A DNA stretch of 48,638 nucleotides from Rhodospirillales bacterium. GTDB lineage: Bacteria; Pseudomonadota; Alphaproteobacteria; BOG-932; Roseiterribacteraceae. The stretch is from the NCBI GenBank assembly GCA_028291365.1, contig JAQGIE010000085.1, positions 1-48,638 of the forward strand, in the 5' to 3' direction. The position numbers and the translations under genes were made by a program. Under the pieces are notes generated by a model. That model saw only the letters and a program-made list of their open reading frames with translations. It was not told the origin of the DNA and ran no database searches. Within the stretch, counting starts at the first letter, position 1, and each line of letters begins with the position of its first letter. This document shows, in pieces, positions 23,149-31,188 of this stretch.

Positions 23149-25338
23149 TCAGGCGGTCATCACGATCTCGAGATCCTCGCTGCGGGACAGCGAGGTCAGC
23201 GACACCGCCTCGCCGTGGCGCCGCAGCAGCACGTCGGCGCGCGCTTCGCCCAGCCGCAGATTTTCGATCAGCAGCTCGTCCATCCAGGGCGGCAGCGCCG
23301 GGCGCGTAAAGCGGATCTGCCGCCCCGACGGATCGAAGCTTACGCCCAGCATCGCACCCAGGATCGCGAACACGCTCGCCGCCGCCCAGGCTTGCGGGAT
23401 GCACGCGACCGGGTACGCGGTGGGACCGGCGCCGGGGCGACGCTCGAAGCCGCAGAACAATTCAGGCAACCGGGTCAGGTCCATCTGCATGGCGCTGTCG
23501 AACATGCCGGTCAGCAAGCGGGTCAGTTGGCGCTGCTTGCCGTACCGCGCCAGCCCCATCGCGATCAGCCCGTTATCGTGCGGCCACACCGAACCATTGT
23601 GATAGCTCATCGGATTGTAGCGCGCCGCGCCGGTCGCGATGGTGCGGATCCCCCATTCCGAGAAGAAGTCGGGCGCCAGCAGCGCGCGCGCGACACGATC
23701 GGCGCGCTCCGGCGACGCGATGCCGCCGAACAGCGCATGGCCCGCGTTCGACGAGCGCACGCGACAGGGGCGCTTGTCGCCGTCGAGCGCCAGCACGTAC
23801 AGGCCAAGCTCCTCGTCCCAGAATTCATTCTCGAACGCGACGCGAAGATTCTCCGCCTTGGCTGCGAGCGCGCTCGCCTGGCCGCGTTCGCCGAGCAGAT
23901 GCGCAAGCCGTGCCGCCTCACGCCACGCGGCGAATGCGTAGGCCTGCACTTCGGCGAGCGCGATCGGCGCTTCGGCGAGACGCCCGTCGGCGTGAAACAC
24001 CGAGTCGGCCGAATCCTTCCAGCCCTGGTTGATCAGCCCGTTTACCGACTTGCGGTCGTATTCGAGCAGCTGGTCGCCATCGAGATCGCCATAGCGCTCC
24101 ATCCAGCCCAGCGCTTCCTGGATGCTGGGCCACAGCTCGCGCACCAGCTCGAGGTCGCCGGTGCGCTGCTCGTAGGCGCCGGCGAGGACGACGAACAACG
24201 GCGTCGAGTCGACGCTGCCGTAATAGTGACCGAACGGCACTTCGCCGAGCTCGGCCATCTCGCCGCCGCGCGTCTCGTGCAGGATCTTGCCCGGTTCGGC
24301 GTCCTTGGAGGGATCGAGCACGTGCGCCTGCGTCGCGGCGAGGTAGCGCAGCGTGCCGGCAGCAAGATCGGGATCGAGCCACAGCGTTTCGAGCGCGGTG
24401 ATGATGCCGTCGCGGCCGAACGGGCACGAGAACCAGGGGATGCCGGCATAGGGATAGCGGCCGCAGCTGGTCTCGGTGATCAGCATGTCGAGATCGGCGC
24501 GGCTGCGATGCAGCCAGTCGTTGAACAGCGCATTGCCGCTGATCAGCCGCACCCGGCTTTTCGCTTCTTCCGCGATGCGCTCCTTGGTCTCGGCAAGCAC
24601 GCTTACGAAACCGCGCCGCCGCACAAGCGCGCGGTCGCTCCCGCACAATATTTCAACGTCGATCGTGCGTGCTTCGCCCGGCGCCAGGATCCAGTCCCAG
24701 CGCATGCGCCTTGTCACCCAGGAATCGGGCGCGGGATCGACGATGATGCGGGTCGAGCGCATCACATTGTCGAGCCCTTCATAGGCAAGCACGACGGTAT
24801 TGCCGACACGTTCGTCGCGGCGCTGGCGGCCGCGCTGCGCGCGCACCATGCCGCGCACCTCGAAGATGTCGGCAAAATCGGCGGCGTAGCCCATCTCGAT
24901 CCGGATCTTGGCCGGCGCGACGCCGAAATTGTGCAGGTTGAGCCGTTCGTAGAGCGCACCGTGATCGAGCACCTTGGTGCGCAGCACGTGTACCGTGTCG
25001 CGTGGCTGCACGACACGCTCGCCGTCGAGCAGATCCGGATTGGTCAGATCGACCGCGATGGTCGCGTTCTCGGAGGTGACGCTCGACGACAGCAGCAGCG
25101 GACGCTGACCTTCGATCGTCAGCGTCAGTTGCGACAGATGCCGCGTGTCGCGATGAAACAGGCCTTCGGCCGCGGGACCGGTCGCCTGCGCATCGCCGAA
25201 CGGGTCGAGCACCACGAACGTGTCGCCCTGCTTGAGCACACGTGGCCGATAGCTGGTCGTCGCCGCATTAGCGGGAATGTAGAACGGGCCGACCTCGGCT
25301 TCGTCGTGAAGCGTCTCGACCGCCGAAGGACGTGTCAT
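23149..25338 (-). CDS. Amylo-alpha-1,6-glucosidase-type glycogen-debranching protein
   Basis: A 729-residue cytoplasmic protein. The N-terminal 200 residues match the GDE_N_bis type of debranching-enzyme domain (DTFVVLDPFGDAQATGPAAE, then GLFHRDTRHLSQLTLTIEG). The remainder is an (alpha/alpha)6 barrel with landmark stretches GIPWFSCPFGRDGIITALE, GHYYGSVDSTPLFVVL and YHNGSVWPHDNGLIAMGL. Acidic residues in these stretches are candidates for catalysis. GGAGGAG precedes the ATG. It lies 22 bases downstream of a GT4 glycosyltransferase gene. Such enzymes trim alpha-1,6-linked glucose, but some members act on other glycans. No glgA/B/C/P gene is in the window, so the exact substrate stays open. Confidence 0.88.
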   Translation of the reverse strand: MTRPSAVETLHDEAEVGPFYIPANAATTSYRPRVLKQGDTFVVLDPFGDAQATGPAAEGLFHRDTRHLSQLTLTIEGQRPLLLSSSVTSENATIAVDLTNPDLLDGERVVQPRDTVHVLRTKVLDHGALYERLNLHNFGVAPAKIRIEMGYAADFADIFEVRGMVRAQRGRQRRDERVGNTVVLAYEGLDNVMRSTRIIVDPAPDSWVTRRMRWDWILAPGEARTIDVEILCGSDRALVRRRGFVSVLAETKERIAEEAKSRVRLISGNALFNDWLHRSRADLDMLITETSCGRYPYAGIPWFSCPFGRDGIITALETLWLDPDLAAGTLRYLAATQAHVLDPSKDAEPGKILHETRGGEMAELGEVPFGHYYGSVDSTPLFVVLAGAYEQRTGDLELVRELWPSIQEALGWMERYGDLDGDQLLEYDRKSVNGLINQGWKDSADSVFHADGRLAEAPIALAEVQAYAFAAWREAARLAHLLGERGQASALAAKAENLRVAFENEFWDEELGLYVLALDGDKRPCRVRSSNAGHALFGGIASPERADRVARALLAPDFFSEWGIRTIATGAARYNPMSYHNGSVWPHDNGLIAMGLARYGKQRQLTRLLTGMFDSAMQMDLTRLPELFCGFERRPGAGPTAYPVACIPQAWAAASVFAILGAMLGVSFDPSGRQIRFTRPALPPWMDELLIENLRLGEARADVLLRRHGEAVSLTSLSRSEDLEIVMTA

Positions 25339-25360
25339 GACTCCTCCAAACGCCGCGCGC

Positions 25361-26476
25361 TCAGGAAGATCGCACCACGACCAGCGGCCGGTCGGTTCGT
25401 GTCCGCGCTACCAGGTCCGGGCCGTGCACGGCGCGGCCGCGGGTGCCGTGATCGGCAGCGATGCCGGCGTAGAGTTGAAGATAATCCTCGGCCATGCGCG
25501 CGGCGGTGAAACGGGTCATGAAATCGGCCCGCACCGCGACCCGATCGAGCAGCTTCAACCTCGCCACCGCTGCGACCGCGCCGACTTCGTCCTCGACCAC
25601 GAAGCCAGATACGCCGTCCTGCACGACTTCGGGAACCGAGCCGCGATTGAACGCGATGACGGGGCAGCCGCAGGCCATCGCTTCGATCATCACCAGGCCG
25701 AATGGCTCGGGCCAGCAAATTGGGAACAGAAGCGCGGCCGCATTGCCGAGGAACGCGGCCTTCTCGTGCTCGGCGATTTCACCGATCCATTCGACATGCG
25801 GCTCGGCCAGCATCGGCTCGACCACGTCTTCAAACCAGGGACGGTCGGTGCGATCGACCTTGGCCGCGATCTTCAACGTCATACCCGCATCGCGCGCGAT
25901 GCGGATGGCGGCGTCCGGCCCTTTCTCGGGGCTGATGCGGCCGAGAAAAGCGAGATAGTCGAGCGACGGCGCGGGCGGCGGCACCAGCAGGTCGACCGGC
26001 AGGCCGTGCTGCACCGTGCCGATCCAGCCCGCTTGCGGCAGCGCCCTGCGCTGCGCATCCGAGATCGAGATCACCGGCACGTCGGCGAACTCGTCGAACA
26101 CGGGCTTCAACTCCTCGGTATCGAGACGGCCATGCAAGGTGGTGACGAACGGCAGGCCGAGCCTGCGATAGAGCGAGAATGGATAATAGTCCAGATGGCA
26201 ATGCACGACGTCGAACCGATGTGCCTGCTGCGCTACGCGTTCGAGCATCAGCAATTGCGGCGCGATCGGATCGCGCACGCCCTTGTCGAGCCGCAGCGCG
26301 CGCGGCGACATCGGGACGAGTTCGGCCGAGGTCACGCTGTCAGCCGACGCGAACAGTGTCACCTCGTGACCGTGCGCCACCAGTTCTTCGGTGAGATACG
26401 AAACAATTCGTTCGGTTCCGCCATAGAGTTTGGGTGGCACCGCCTCCACCAGCGGTGCAATCTGGGCGATGCGCAT
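25361..26476 (-). CDS. GT4-family glycosyltransferase (copy 1)
   Basis: A 371-residue GT-B fold transferase. The N-terminal Rossmann domain starts MRIAQIAPLVEAVPPKLYGG with TERIVSYL. The C-terminal donor domain carries LGRISPEKGPDAAIRIAR and the nucleotide-sugar signature WPEPFGLVMIEAMACGCPVI, with the family E-x7-E pair. It has no membrane helix. The start at 26476 matches the family N-terminus and has GAGGGA upstream. It is the first gene of a pair with the debranching enzyme. A clear paralogue lies at 40682-41758. Donor and acceptor sugars cannot be read from the sequence; a link to alpha-glucan or trehalose-type metabolism is inferred from the neighbour. Confidence 0.9.
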   Translation of the reverse strand: MRIAQIAPLVEAVPPKLYGGTERIVSYLTEELVAHGHEVTLFASADSVTSAELVPMSPRALRLDKGVRDPIAPQLLMLERVAQQAHRFDVVHCHLDYYPFSLYRRLGLPFVTTLHGRLDTEELKPVFDEFADVPVISISDAQRRALPQAGWIGTVQHGLPVDLLVPPPAPSLDYLAFLGRISPEKGPDAAIRIARDAGMTLKIAAKVDRTDRPWFEDVVEPMLAEPHVEWIGEIAEHEKAAFLGNAAALLFPICWPEPFGLVMIEAMACGCPVIAFNRGSVPEVVQDGVSGFVVEDEVGAVAAVARLKLLDRVAVRADFMTRFTAARMAEDYLQLYAGIAADHGTRGRAVHGPDLVARTRTDRPLVVVRSS

Positions 26477-26534
26477 TTTCTTGGGTCCCTCTGCCGGTGA
26501 GCAGTGAACCGGAGAATGTCCCAGGAAGTTCCGC

Positions 26535-27173
26535 TTACGGCGGTGGTGCGTCCGGCTGGCGTTCCGGTGCCGCGTCGATGAATGGCTGTTGCCTCGCCGC
26601 TTCTTCGTCAATGGCGAGTAGTTTCGGGTACGGCGTCAAATCTACACTGAAACGCCGCGCGTTGTAGAGCTGCGGCACGATGCAGATGTCGGCGAGGCTG
26701 GCGCGATTGCCGACCGCAAATCTCGTGCTGCCTTCGATCATGGCCTCGACCGCCGCGAGTCCGGTGGTGATCCATTTGTGCAGCCACGCGGTCATTCGCG
26801 CATCGTCCTGCCCCATCTCGGCGCGCAGATAGGCCTGCACGCGCGTATTTCCGAGCGGGTGTACGTCGCACGCGATGAGCTGCGCGATGGCGCGCGTACG
26901 CGCCCGGTCATATTCATTGTCGGGCAGCAGGTTCGGTCCCGACACGGTCTCGTCCAGCCACTCGCAGATGGCGAGCGACTGCAGCAGCACGCGCCCGTCA
27001 TCGGTGACCAGGGCCGGCACCACGCCCGATGGACTCAAGGCGAGATAGTCGGGCGAGAACTGCTCCTGCTTCACCAGGTGCACCGGCACCTGTTCATAGG
27101 CGGCGCGCTTGAGGTTGAGCGCGATACGCACACGATAGCTGGCGGATGAGCGCCAATAGCCGTAAAGTTTCAT
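26535..27173 (-). CDS. maiA: Maleylacetoacetate isomerase (zeta-class glutathione transferase)
   Basis: A 212-residue GST-fold enzyme that uses glutathione to isomerise maleylacetoacetate to fumarylacetoacetate in tyrosine breakdown. The zeta-class signature SSASYRVRIALNLK, with the catalytic Ser-Ser, is at residues 9-22. The conserved SPSGVVPALVTDDG loop (cis-Pro) and QSLAICEWLDE glutathione-binding helix follow. The C-terminal helical domain holds GNRASLADICIVPQLYNARRF. 4-Hydroxyphenylpyruvate dioxygenase, an earlier step of the same pathway, is encoded at 30012-31085, but homogentisate dioxygenase and fumarylacetoacetase are not in the window. The last 12 residues are Pro-rich. Confidence 0.92.
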   Translation of the reverse strand: MKLYGYWRSSASYRVRIALNLKRAAYEQVPVHLVKQEQFSPDYLALSPSGVVPALVTDDGRVLLQSLAICEWLDETVSGPNLLPDNEYDRARTRAIAQLIACDVHPLGNTRVQAYLRAEMGQDDARMTAWLHKWITTGLAAVEAMIEGSTRFAVGNRASLADICIVPQLYNARRFSVDLTPYPKLLAIDEEAARQQPFIDAAPERQPDAPPP

Positions 27174-27185
27174 CCTGCCGGTGTA

Positions 27186-27233
27186 GCGCGTTTTCCCGCG
27201 AAGTGGCTACCGGTTCGCGGAGAGAAAACGCGC
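27186..27233. repeat. Long interrupted palindrome, Rhizobiales-type dispersed repeat
   Basis: Two nested inverted pairs: GCGCGTTTTC (27186-27195) with GAAAACGCGC (27224-27233), and CCGCGAA (27196-27202) with TTCGCGG (27214-27220). A 3-base bulge (AGA) and an 11-base loop make a 17-bp stem. From memory, close variants (GAAGTGGATACCGGTTCGCG flanked by AAAACGCG) occur many times between genes in Bradyrhizobium-like genomes. Only one copy is seen here. It also lies where a terminator for the leftward cupredoxin operon would be. Confidence 0.7.
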
Positions 27234-27295
27234 CAAATCAAAAAGTTAGAAAGCGCGGCGCAGCGTGCACCTGCAAGCGCGCCGCGAAGATCTGG

Positions 27296-27613
27296 TCAGG
27301 CAACCACGCGAATCCGGCCCGTCATGTGCGGATGCAGCGAGCAATAATATTCAACCGTGCCGGCTTCGGTGAAGACGCGCCGCCACGTCTCGCCGGTATC
27401 GAGGATGGGCGAGCGAAACGCCTTTGTGTTCTCGGTGACGTTGTGTTCGTCGCTGTCGCGATTGATCCATTCGATTTCCGTGCCGACTTTGACTTCGAGT
27501 TCGGCCGGCATGAACGTGGCCCGGTCGATCGTGACGACCGGCTTGTTTTCATCCGCCAAGGCGGCGCCCGCGAACAGCGCGGCGCCGCCCAGCAACAAAA
27601 TCCGTCGCTTCAC
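27296..27613 (-). CDS. Cupredoxin (plastocyanin/pseudoazurin-like blue copper protein)
   Basis: A 105-residue periplasmic electron carrier with a signal peptide (VKRRILLLGGAALFAGAALA, residues 1-20). The copper ligands are visible as His57 in DSDEHNVT and Cys91, His94 and Met97 in YYCSLHPHM, the type-1 arrangement with a short ligand loop. The GTG start overlaps the stop of the metallophosphoesterase gene as GTGA, so the two are coupled. Both lie in a unit led by an ECF-type promoter at 28612-28638, divergent from the sigma and anti-sigma genes. Its redox partner is unknown; a role under oxidative or metal stress is inferred from the sigma factor. Confidence 0.9.
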   Translation of the reverse strand: MKRRILLLGGAALFAGAALADENKPVVTIDRATFMPAELEVKVGTEIEWINRDSDEHNVTENTKAFRSPILDTGETWRRVFTEAGTVEYYCSLHPHMTGRIRVVA

Positions 27614-28572
27614 GTCGACGAGGCCAGCGGATGATCGACGATGGCGAGCGGGCCCTTGTTGGGCACGAAGTTCACTTGCGTGACTCCGAGCACCTGTTTC
27701 AGCCGGTCGGCCGGCACCACCATTGGACCGGGCGCCGGCGCGCTGCCCGGCGCGGGCTGCGGAAATGCGGTCGAAGCCGCGGTGTGGAAGGCGACGTTGC
27801 CTTCGATCTTCTGCAGCGTCTGATGAATGTGCCCGTTGAGCACGGTGACCGACCCGAACCGCTTGAGCAGCGTCATGGCGCGTTCGGAATCGCCGGTGGC
27901 CCAACCCCATTCGGGATAGACCGACCATAGCGGGACGTGCGCGAACACGACGATCGGCGTGCTGGCACTGAGTCCGGCGAGGTCTTTCTCCAACCATTCC
28001 AGCTGTTCGCCGCCCAGCGCACCGAGCTTGCCGCTTCGTTCGCTGACATTGTTGAGCCCGACGAAATGCACGCCGGCCTGGTCGAAACTGACCCAGCCTT
28101 TCGCCCCAGTCTGCCGTCCCCACAGATCCTTCCAGCGCGCATAGCCGTCATTGGCGAGATCATGCTCGCCCGGCACCGCAAGCAGCCGATCGGTCTTGAG
28201 CGTGCCCAGCACGTCGGCCGCGATCTCGTGCGAGCCCGGTTGCGACAGGTGCGTGACGTCGCCCGTATGCAATACGAAAGCGGGACGCTCCTTGAGCGCG
28301 TTCACCTTGGCGATCGCTTCGCGCAGCGTGCCGGTGACGTCGGGATTGGCCTCCTTGTTGAAACCGACATGCGAGTCGCTCATCTGCACGAAGCTGAACC
28401 CGGCTCCGGTCGCCTGAATGGGCGCCGCCCGCGCTTCGCCGACCCCGAGCAGGCGCGAGCTCGGAATGCCGCCCGTCACGGTCCAGACGAGGCCGCCTGC
28501 CGCCCAGGCCATGCATTCCAGCGCGCCGCGCCGGCCGACTTGGCCGGTTCCTTTGTCGTCGTCCTTCGACAT
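27610..28572 (-). CDS. Exported calcineurin-like metallophosphoesterase
   Basis: A 320-residue two-metal phosphoesterase. The N-terminus has a twin-arginine-like stretch (GRRGALECMAWAAGGLVW), suggesting export, probably by Tat. The metal motifs run in order: DSH in QMSDSHVG, GD in LHTGDVTH, GEHD in VPGEHDLA (the family usually has GNHD), AH in VFAHVPLW and GHIH in LNGHIHQ. GGGAG precedes the ATG at 28572; a longer frame upstream was rejected because it runs through the promoter palindrome. The natural substrate is unknown. The gene is the first of a two-gene unit with the cupredoxin and is predicted to be transcribed by the neighbouring ECF sigma factor. Confidence 0.88.
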   Translation of the reverse strand: MSKDDDKGTGQVGRRGALECMAWAAGGLVWTVTGGIPSSRLLGVGEARAAPIQATGAGFSFVQMSDSHVGFNKEANPDVTGTLREAIAKVNALKERPAFVLHTGDVTHLSQPGSHEIAADVLGTLKTDRLLAVPGEHDLANDGYARWKDLWGRQTGAKGWVSFDQAGVHFVGLNNVSERSGKLGALGGEQLEWLEKDLAGLSASTPIVVFAHVPLWSVYPEWGWATGDSERAMTLLKRFGSVTVLNGHIHQTLQKIEGNVAFHTAASTAFPQPAPGSAPAPGPMVVPADRLKQVLGVTQVNFVPNKGPLAIVDHPLASST

Positions 28573-28611
28573 CGCACACTCTCCCGCTACGGTTGGTTGG
28601 TCTGCTCCAGG

Positions 28612-28638
28612 GACCGGCGGGCCTTCGGCTTTATTCCC
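28612..28638 (-). promoter_or_regulatory. Predicted ECF-sigma promoter for metallophosphoesterase-cupredoxin
   Basis: On the minus strand, GGGAATAAA (28638-28630) is the left arm of the shared perfect palindrome. After exactly 15 bases comes GTC (28614-28612). The spacing and elements are identical to those of the opposite promoter. Transcription would begin about 30 bases before the ATG at 28572. The assignment to the adjacent sigma factor is inferred. Confidence 0.65.
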
Positions 28639-28665
28639 GGGAATAAAACCCGGCGTGGCCCGGTC
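28639..28665 (+). promoter_or_regulatory. Predicted autoregulated ECF-sigma promoter
   Basis: GGGAATAAA (28639-28647) is the right arm of the 18-bp palindrome at 28630-28647. GTC follows at 28663-28665 after exactly 15 bases. A start a few bases on leaves a short leader containing the GGAGG ribosome-binding site (28675-28679) of the sigma gene. ECF sigma factors usually drive their own genes. Confidence 0.65.
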
Positions 28666-28686
28666 GGGCAGAATGGAGGTTCCCGC

Positions 28687-29208
28687 GTGCGCGATTTCGA
28701 CCGTTCCCGGCGATTCGATGCGGCCGTGCTGCCGCATCTCGAACGCGGCTACGCGCTGGCGCGCTGGCTCGTGCGCGACGCGTCCGAGGCGGAAGACGTC
28801 GTGCAGGACGCGTGCATTCGCGCCTTGCGCTACATCGAAGGCTGGACCGGTGACGGCAATCGCGCCTGGTTTCTCGCGATCGTGCGCAACGCCGCCTACG
28901 ACAGGATGGCCAAGCGCGGGGCGCGGGCCGAAATGCCGCTCGACGATTCCGATCTCGGCGTCGTCGATGCAACGCCCGAGACGGCTTTGCTCGCGGCTGC
29001 CGACCGCACGCTGCTCAACCGGCTGGTCGAAGAATTACCGCCGCTATTCCGGGAGGTGATCGTGCTGCGCGAAGTTGAAGAACTGGCCTATCGCGACATC
29101 GCCACCGTCACCGGCGTGCCGGTCGGCACGGTGATGTCGCGCCTCGCGCGCGCTCGCGGCCGGCTGCTGGTGGCGTGGCGCGCCGCAACGATGTCGGAGC
29201 GTGCGTGA
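28687..29208 (+). CDS. ECF-type RNA polymerase sigma factor
   Basis: A 173-residue two-domain sigma factor. Region 2 is at about 10-75 (RGYALARWLVRDASEAEDVV with QDACIRALRYIEGW) and region 4 at about 115-165 (LPPLFREVIVLREVEELAYR with DIATVTGVPVGTVMSRLARAR). The GTG start at 28687 has GGAGG seven bases upstream. The stop overlaps the anti-sigma ATG as TGATG, so the pair is coupled. The promoter in front matches, at the same spacing, the promoter of the divergent metallophosphoesterase gene, which makes that operon its probable target. The inducing signal is unknown; the zinc-type anti-sigma partner suggests a redox or metal cue. Confidence 0.93.
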   Translation: MRDFDRSRRFDAAVLPHLERGYALARWLVRDASEAEDVVQDACIRALRYIEGWTGDGNRAWFLAIVRNAAYDRMAKRGARAEMPLDDSDLGVVDATPETALLAAADRTLLNRLVEELPPLFREVIVLREVEELAYRDIATVTGVPVGTVMSRLARARGRLLVAWRAATMSERA

Positions 29209-29945
29209 TGCGCTGTGAAGATGCCCACGTCCAGCTTTCGGCCGCCGCCGACGGCGAACTCGACCCCGCGCGTGCGGTCATGGTGCACGACCATCTCGAG
29301 ACCTGCCCCGCCTGCCGCGCCTATGACGAGCAGCAGCGCGTGCTGTCGCGCGCGCTGCGCGGTTCGCTGACCAGCCCCGAGATGCCGCCAGGCTTCGCCG
29401 CGCGCATGCGGGCCGGCGCGCTGGCCACGCCGGTGCCTGTGCGGCGATGGATGCCGCGTGCGGCGAAGTTCACCGCGCTCGCGGCAAGCTGGGTGGTGGC
29501 GGCGTGGTTGGGCATGTGGATGGCGCAGCCGCACGAAGGAATCGACCAACAGATCGTCGCCGCGCATGTGCGCTCGCTGCAGCTCGACCATCTGGTCGAC
29601 GTGCCGTCCTCCGATCGCCACACGGTAAAGCCGTGGTTCGCCGGCAAGCTCAGCATCACGCCGCCGGTGATTGAGGTCGACGGCTACGAGCTGCTCGGCG
29701 GACGGCTGGACTGGATCGCCGGCAAACCGGCGGCGTCGATCGTCTATCGCCGCCGCGCCCACACGATCAACCTGTTCGCGTCTGCCTCGGTGCCGGGCGA
29801 CGACACGGTGCACGTGTCGCACACGGGCGGCTGGACGCTGGTGCGCTGGCGCGCCGACGGCGTCGGGCTGACGCTGGTGTCGGACCTCAATGCCAACGAG
29901 CTGGTCGATTTCGCGCACGCGCTCGGGGCGCACGAAAGATCATAA
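29208..29945 (+). CDS. Zinc-binding transmembrane anti-sigma factor
   Basis: A 245-residue protein. The cytoplasmic N-terminal 45 residues form a zf-HC2 anti-sigma domain with HLETCPAC (H-x3-C-x2-C), and an upstream Cys (RCED) near the start. One membrane helix spans about 89-107 (FTALAASWVVAAWLGMWMA). The periplasmic part of about 135 residues (VKPWFAGKLSITPPVIEVDG, then LGGRLDWIAGKPAASIVYRR) follows the pattern of membrane anti-sigma factors with a conserved C-terminal sensor domain. ATG at 29208 overlaps the sigma stop. It should hold the sigma factor inactive until the periplasmic domain or zinc site senses stress. Confidence 0.9.
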   Translation: MRCEDAHVQLSAAADGELDPARAVMVHDHLETCPACRAYDEQQRVLSRALRGSLTSPEMPPGFAARMRAGALATPVPVRRWMPRAAKFTALAASWVVAAWLGMWMAQPHEGIDQQIVAAHVRSLQLDHLVDVPSSDRHTVKPWFAGKLSITPPVIEVDGYELLGGRLDWIAGKPAASIVYRRRAHTINLFASASVPGDDTVHVSHTGGWTLVRWRADGVGLTLVSDLNANELVDFAHALGAHERS

Positions 29946-29974
29946 AGCGTACCCGACCGTCATCCCCGCCGCAC

Positions 29975-30002
29975 CGTCGTCCCCGCGTACACGGGAATGA
30001 CG
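29975..30002. repeat. Imperfect palindrome between convergent genes, REP-like
   Basis: CGTCGTCCCCG (29975-29985) pairs imperfectly with CGGGAATGACG (29992-30002) around a 6-base loop, and a partial copy of the left arm (GTCATCCCCGCC) stands at 29959-29970. The wording resembles the GTCATTCCCGC family of intergenic palindromes common in proteobacteria. It fills the 66-base gap between the convergent anti-sigma and HPPD genes and may act as a two-way terminator. Confidence 0.5.
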
Positions 30003-30011
30003 AGGTAGGGC

Positions 30012-31085
30012 TCAGGCCACGTCCTGCAGCACGCCGCGCTTGATCTGGTCGCGTTCGATCGACTCGAACAACGCCTTGAAGTTGCCTTCGCCGAATCCGT
30101 CATCGCCTTTGCGCTGGATGATCTCGAAGAAGATCGGACCGACCACCGTCTCGCTGAAGATCTGCAGCAGGAGCTTGTTCTGGCCTTCGGTGGTGCCGTC
30201 CATCAGCAATGAGTTTTGCTTGAGCGCGGCAACGTCCTCGCCATGGCCCGGCAGGCGCTCGTCGAGCATCTCGTAGTAGGTGTCGGGCGGCGCATCCATG
30301 AAGCCGAGCCCCTGCGCGCGCAGGTCCTTCACCGTGCCGAAGATGTCGCTGGTCGCCATGGCGATGTGCTGGATGCCTTCGCCGTTATACTGCTCGATGA
30401 ATTCCTGGATCTGATCCTTGCGCTCGCCGCCGGCGCTCTCGTTGAGCGGGATCTTGATCTTGCCGCACGGGCTGGTCAGCGCGCGCGAGCGCAGCGCCGT
30501 CAGCTTGCCTTCGATGTCGAAAAAGCGGATCTCGCGGAAGTTGAACAGCTTGTTGTAGAAGCCGTACCAGGTGTCCATCTCGCCCTGGCGCAGATTGTGC
30601 GTCAGGTGGTCGATCACGTTGAGGCCGACGCCTGGCACGTTGGGGTCGGCGAAGAATTCGAAATCGACGTCGTAGATCGTGCGATCGCCGTAGCGATCGA
30701 CGAAATAGAGCGCCGAGCCGCCGATCCCTTCGATCGCCGGAATGTTCAACTCCGTCGCGCCGACTTTGCCGACGAACGGTTTGGCACCGAGTGACAGCGC
30801 GCGCTGATAGGCATGGGCCGCGTCCTTGACGCGAAACGCCATCGCGTTGGCGCTGGGCCCGTGCGCGGCGGCGAACTTCGCGGCTTCGCTGCCGGGCTCG
30901 GCGTTGACGATGAAATTGATGTCACCCTGACGCCACAGCACGACCTGCTTGCTGCGATGCCTGGCGACGGGCGCGAAACCGAGGCGCTTCAGCACGCCTT
31001 CCAGCAGGGCCGGATCGGGCGCGGTGAATTCGACGAACTCGAAGCCGTCGGTGCCCATCGGGTTCTGCTCGGTGATCTCGGCCAT
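30012..31085 (-). CDS. hpd: 4-Hydroxyphenylpyruvate dioxygenase
   Basis: A 357-residue vicinal-oxygen-chelate enzyme that converts 4-hydroxyphenylpyruvate to homogentisate with Fe(II) and O2. The iron ligands are the His in VIDHLTHNL, the His in [14 protein letters not shown] and the Glu in [11 protein letters not shown]. The C-terminal helix segment [20 protein letters not shown] is highly characteristic and closes the active site. ATG at 31085 has AGGAGG six bases upstream. An Lrp/AsnC-type regulator is divergently transcribed 122 bases away and probably controls it in response to tyrosine or a derivative. maiA, a later step, lies 3 kb away. Confidence 0.95.
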   Translation of the reverse strand: MAEITEQNPMGTDGFEFVEFTAPDPALLEGVLKRLGFAPVARHRSKQVVLWRQGDINFIVNAEPGSEAAKFAAAHGPSANAMAFRVKDAAHAYQRALSLGAKPFVGKVGATELNIPAIEGIGGSALYFVDRYGDRTIYDVDFEFFADPNVPGVGLNVIDHLTHNLRQGEMDTWYGFYNKLFNFREIRFFDIEGKLTALRSRALTSPCGKIKIPLNESAGGERKDQIQEFIEQYNGEGIQHIAMATSDIFGTVKDLRAQGLGFMDAPPDTYYEMLDERLPGHGEDVAALKQNSLLMDGTTEGQNKLLLQIFSETVVGPIFFEIIQRKGDDGFGEGNFKALFESIERDQIKRGVLQDVA

Positions 31086-31172
31086 GCACGCCTCCTGTGG
31101 TTGGCCGCAGAATAGCTCCGAAGCCAGGACAGGTCCTTGCCTTCTGGGTCGAAGATCGTGCAGATCACGGCA

Positions 31173-31188
31173 CTTCATGCCAATGAAG
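31173..31188. promoter_or_regulatory. Inverted repeat in the hpd-lrp intergenic region
   Basis: CTTCAT (31173-31178) and ATGAAG (31183-31188) are perfect inverted arms around GCCA. The site is 19 bases before the Lrp-type GTG start and about 90 before hpd. Lrp/AsnC proteins often bind such sites in divergent promoters; the match to this regulator is inferred. Confidence 0.4.

Noticed and set aside
22975-25509. An 844-codon open frame on the plus strand, longer than the minus-strand gene it covers
   Set aside because: Its translation is Arg/His/Ala-rich without any domain, while the minus strand encodes a full debranching-enzyme sequence with GGAGGAG at its start. Long antisense frames are expected at this GC content.
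23149-26476. Glycogen-synthesis operon (glgA-glgX)
   Set aside because: The transferase has the general GT4 signature, not the GT5 glycogen-synthase KTGGL motif, and no glgB, glgC or glgP is near.
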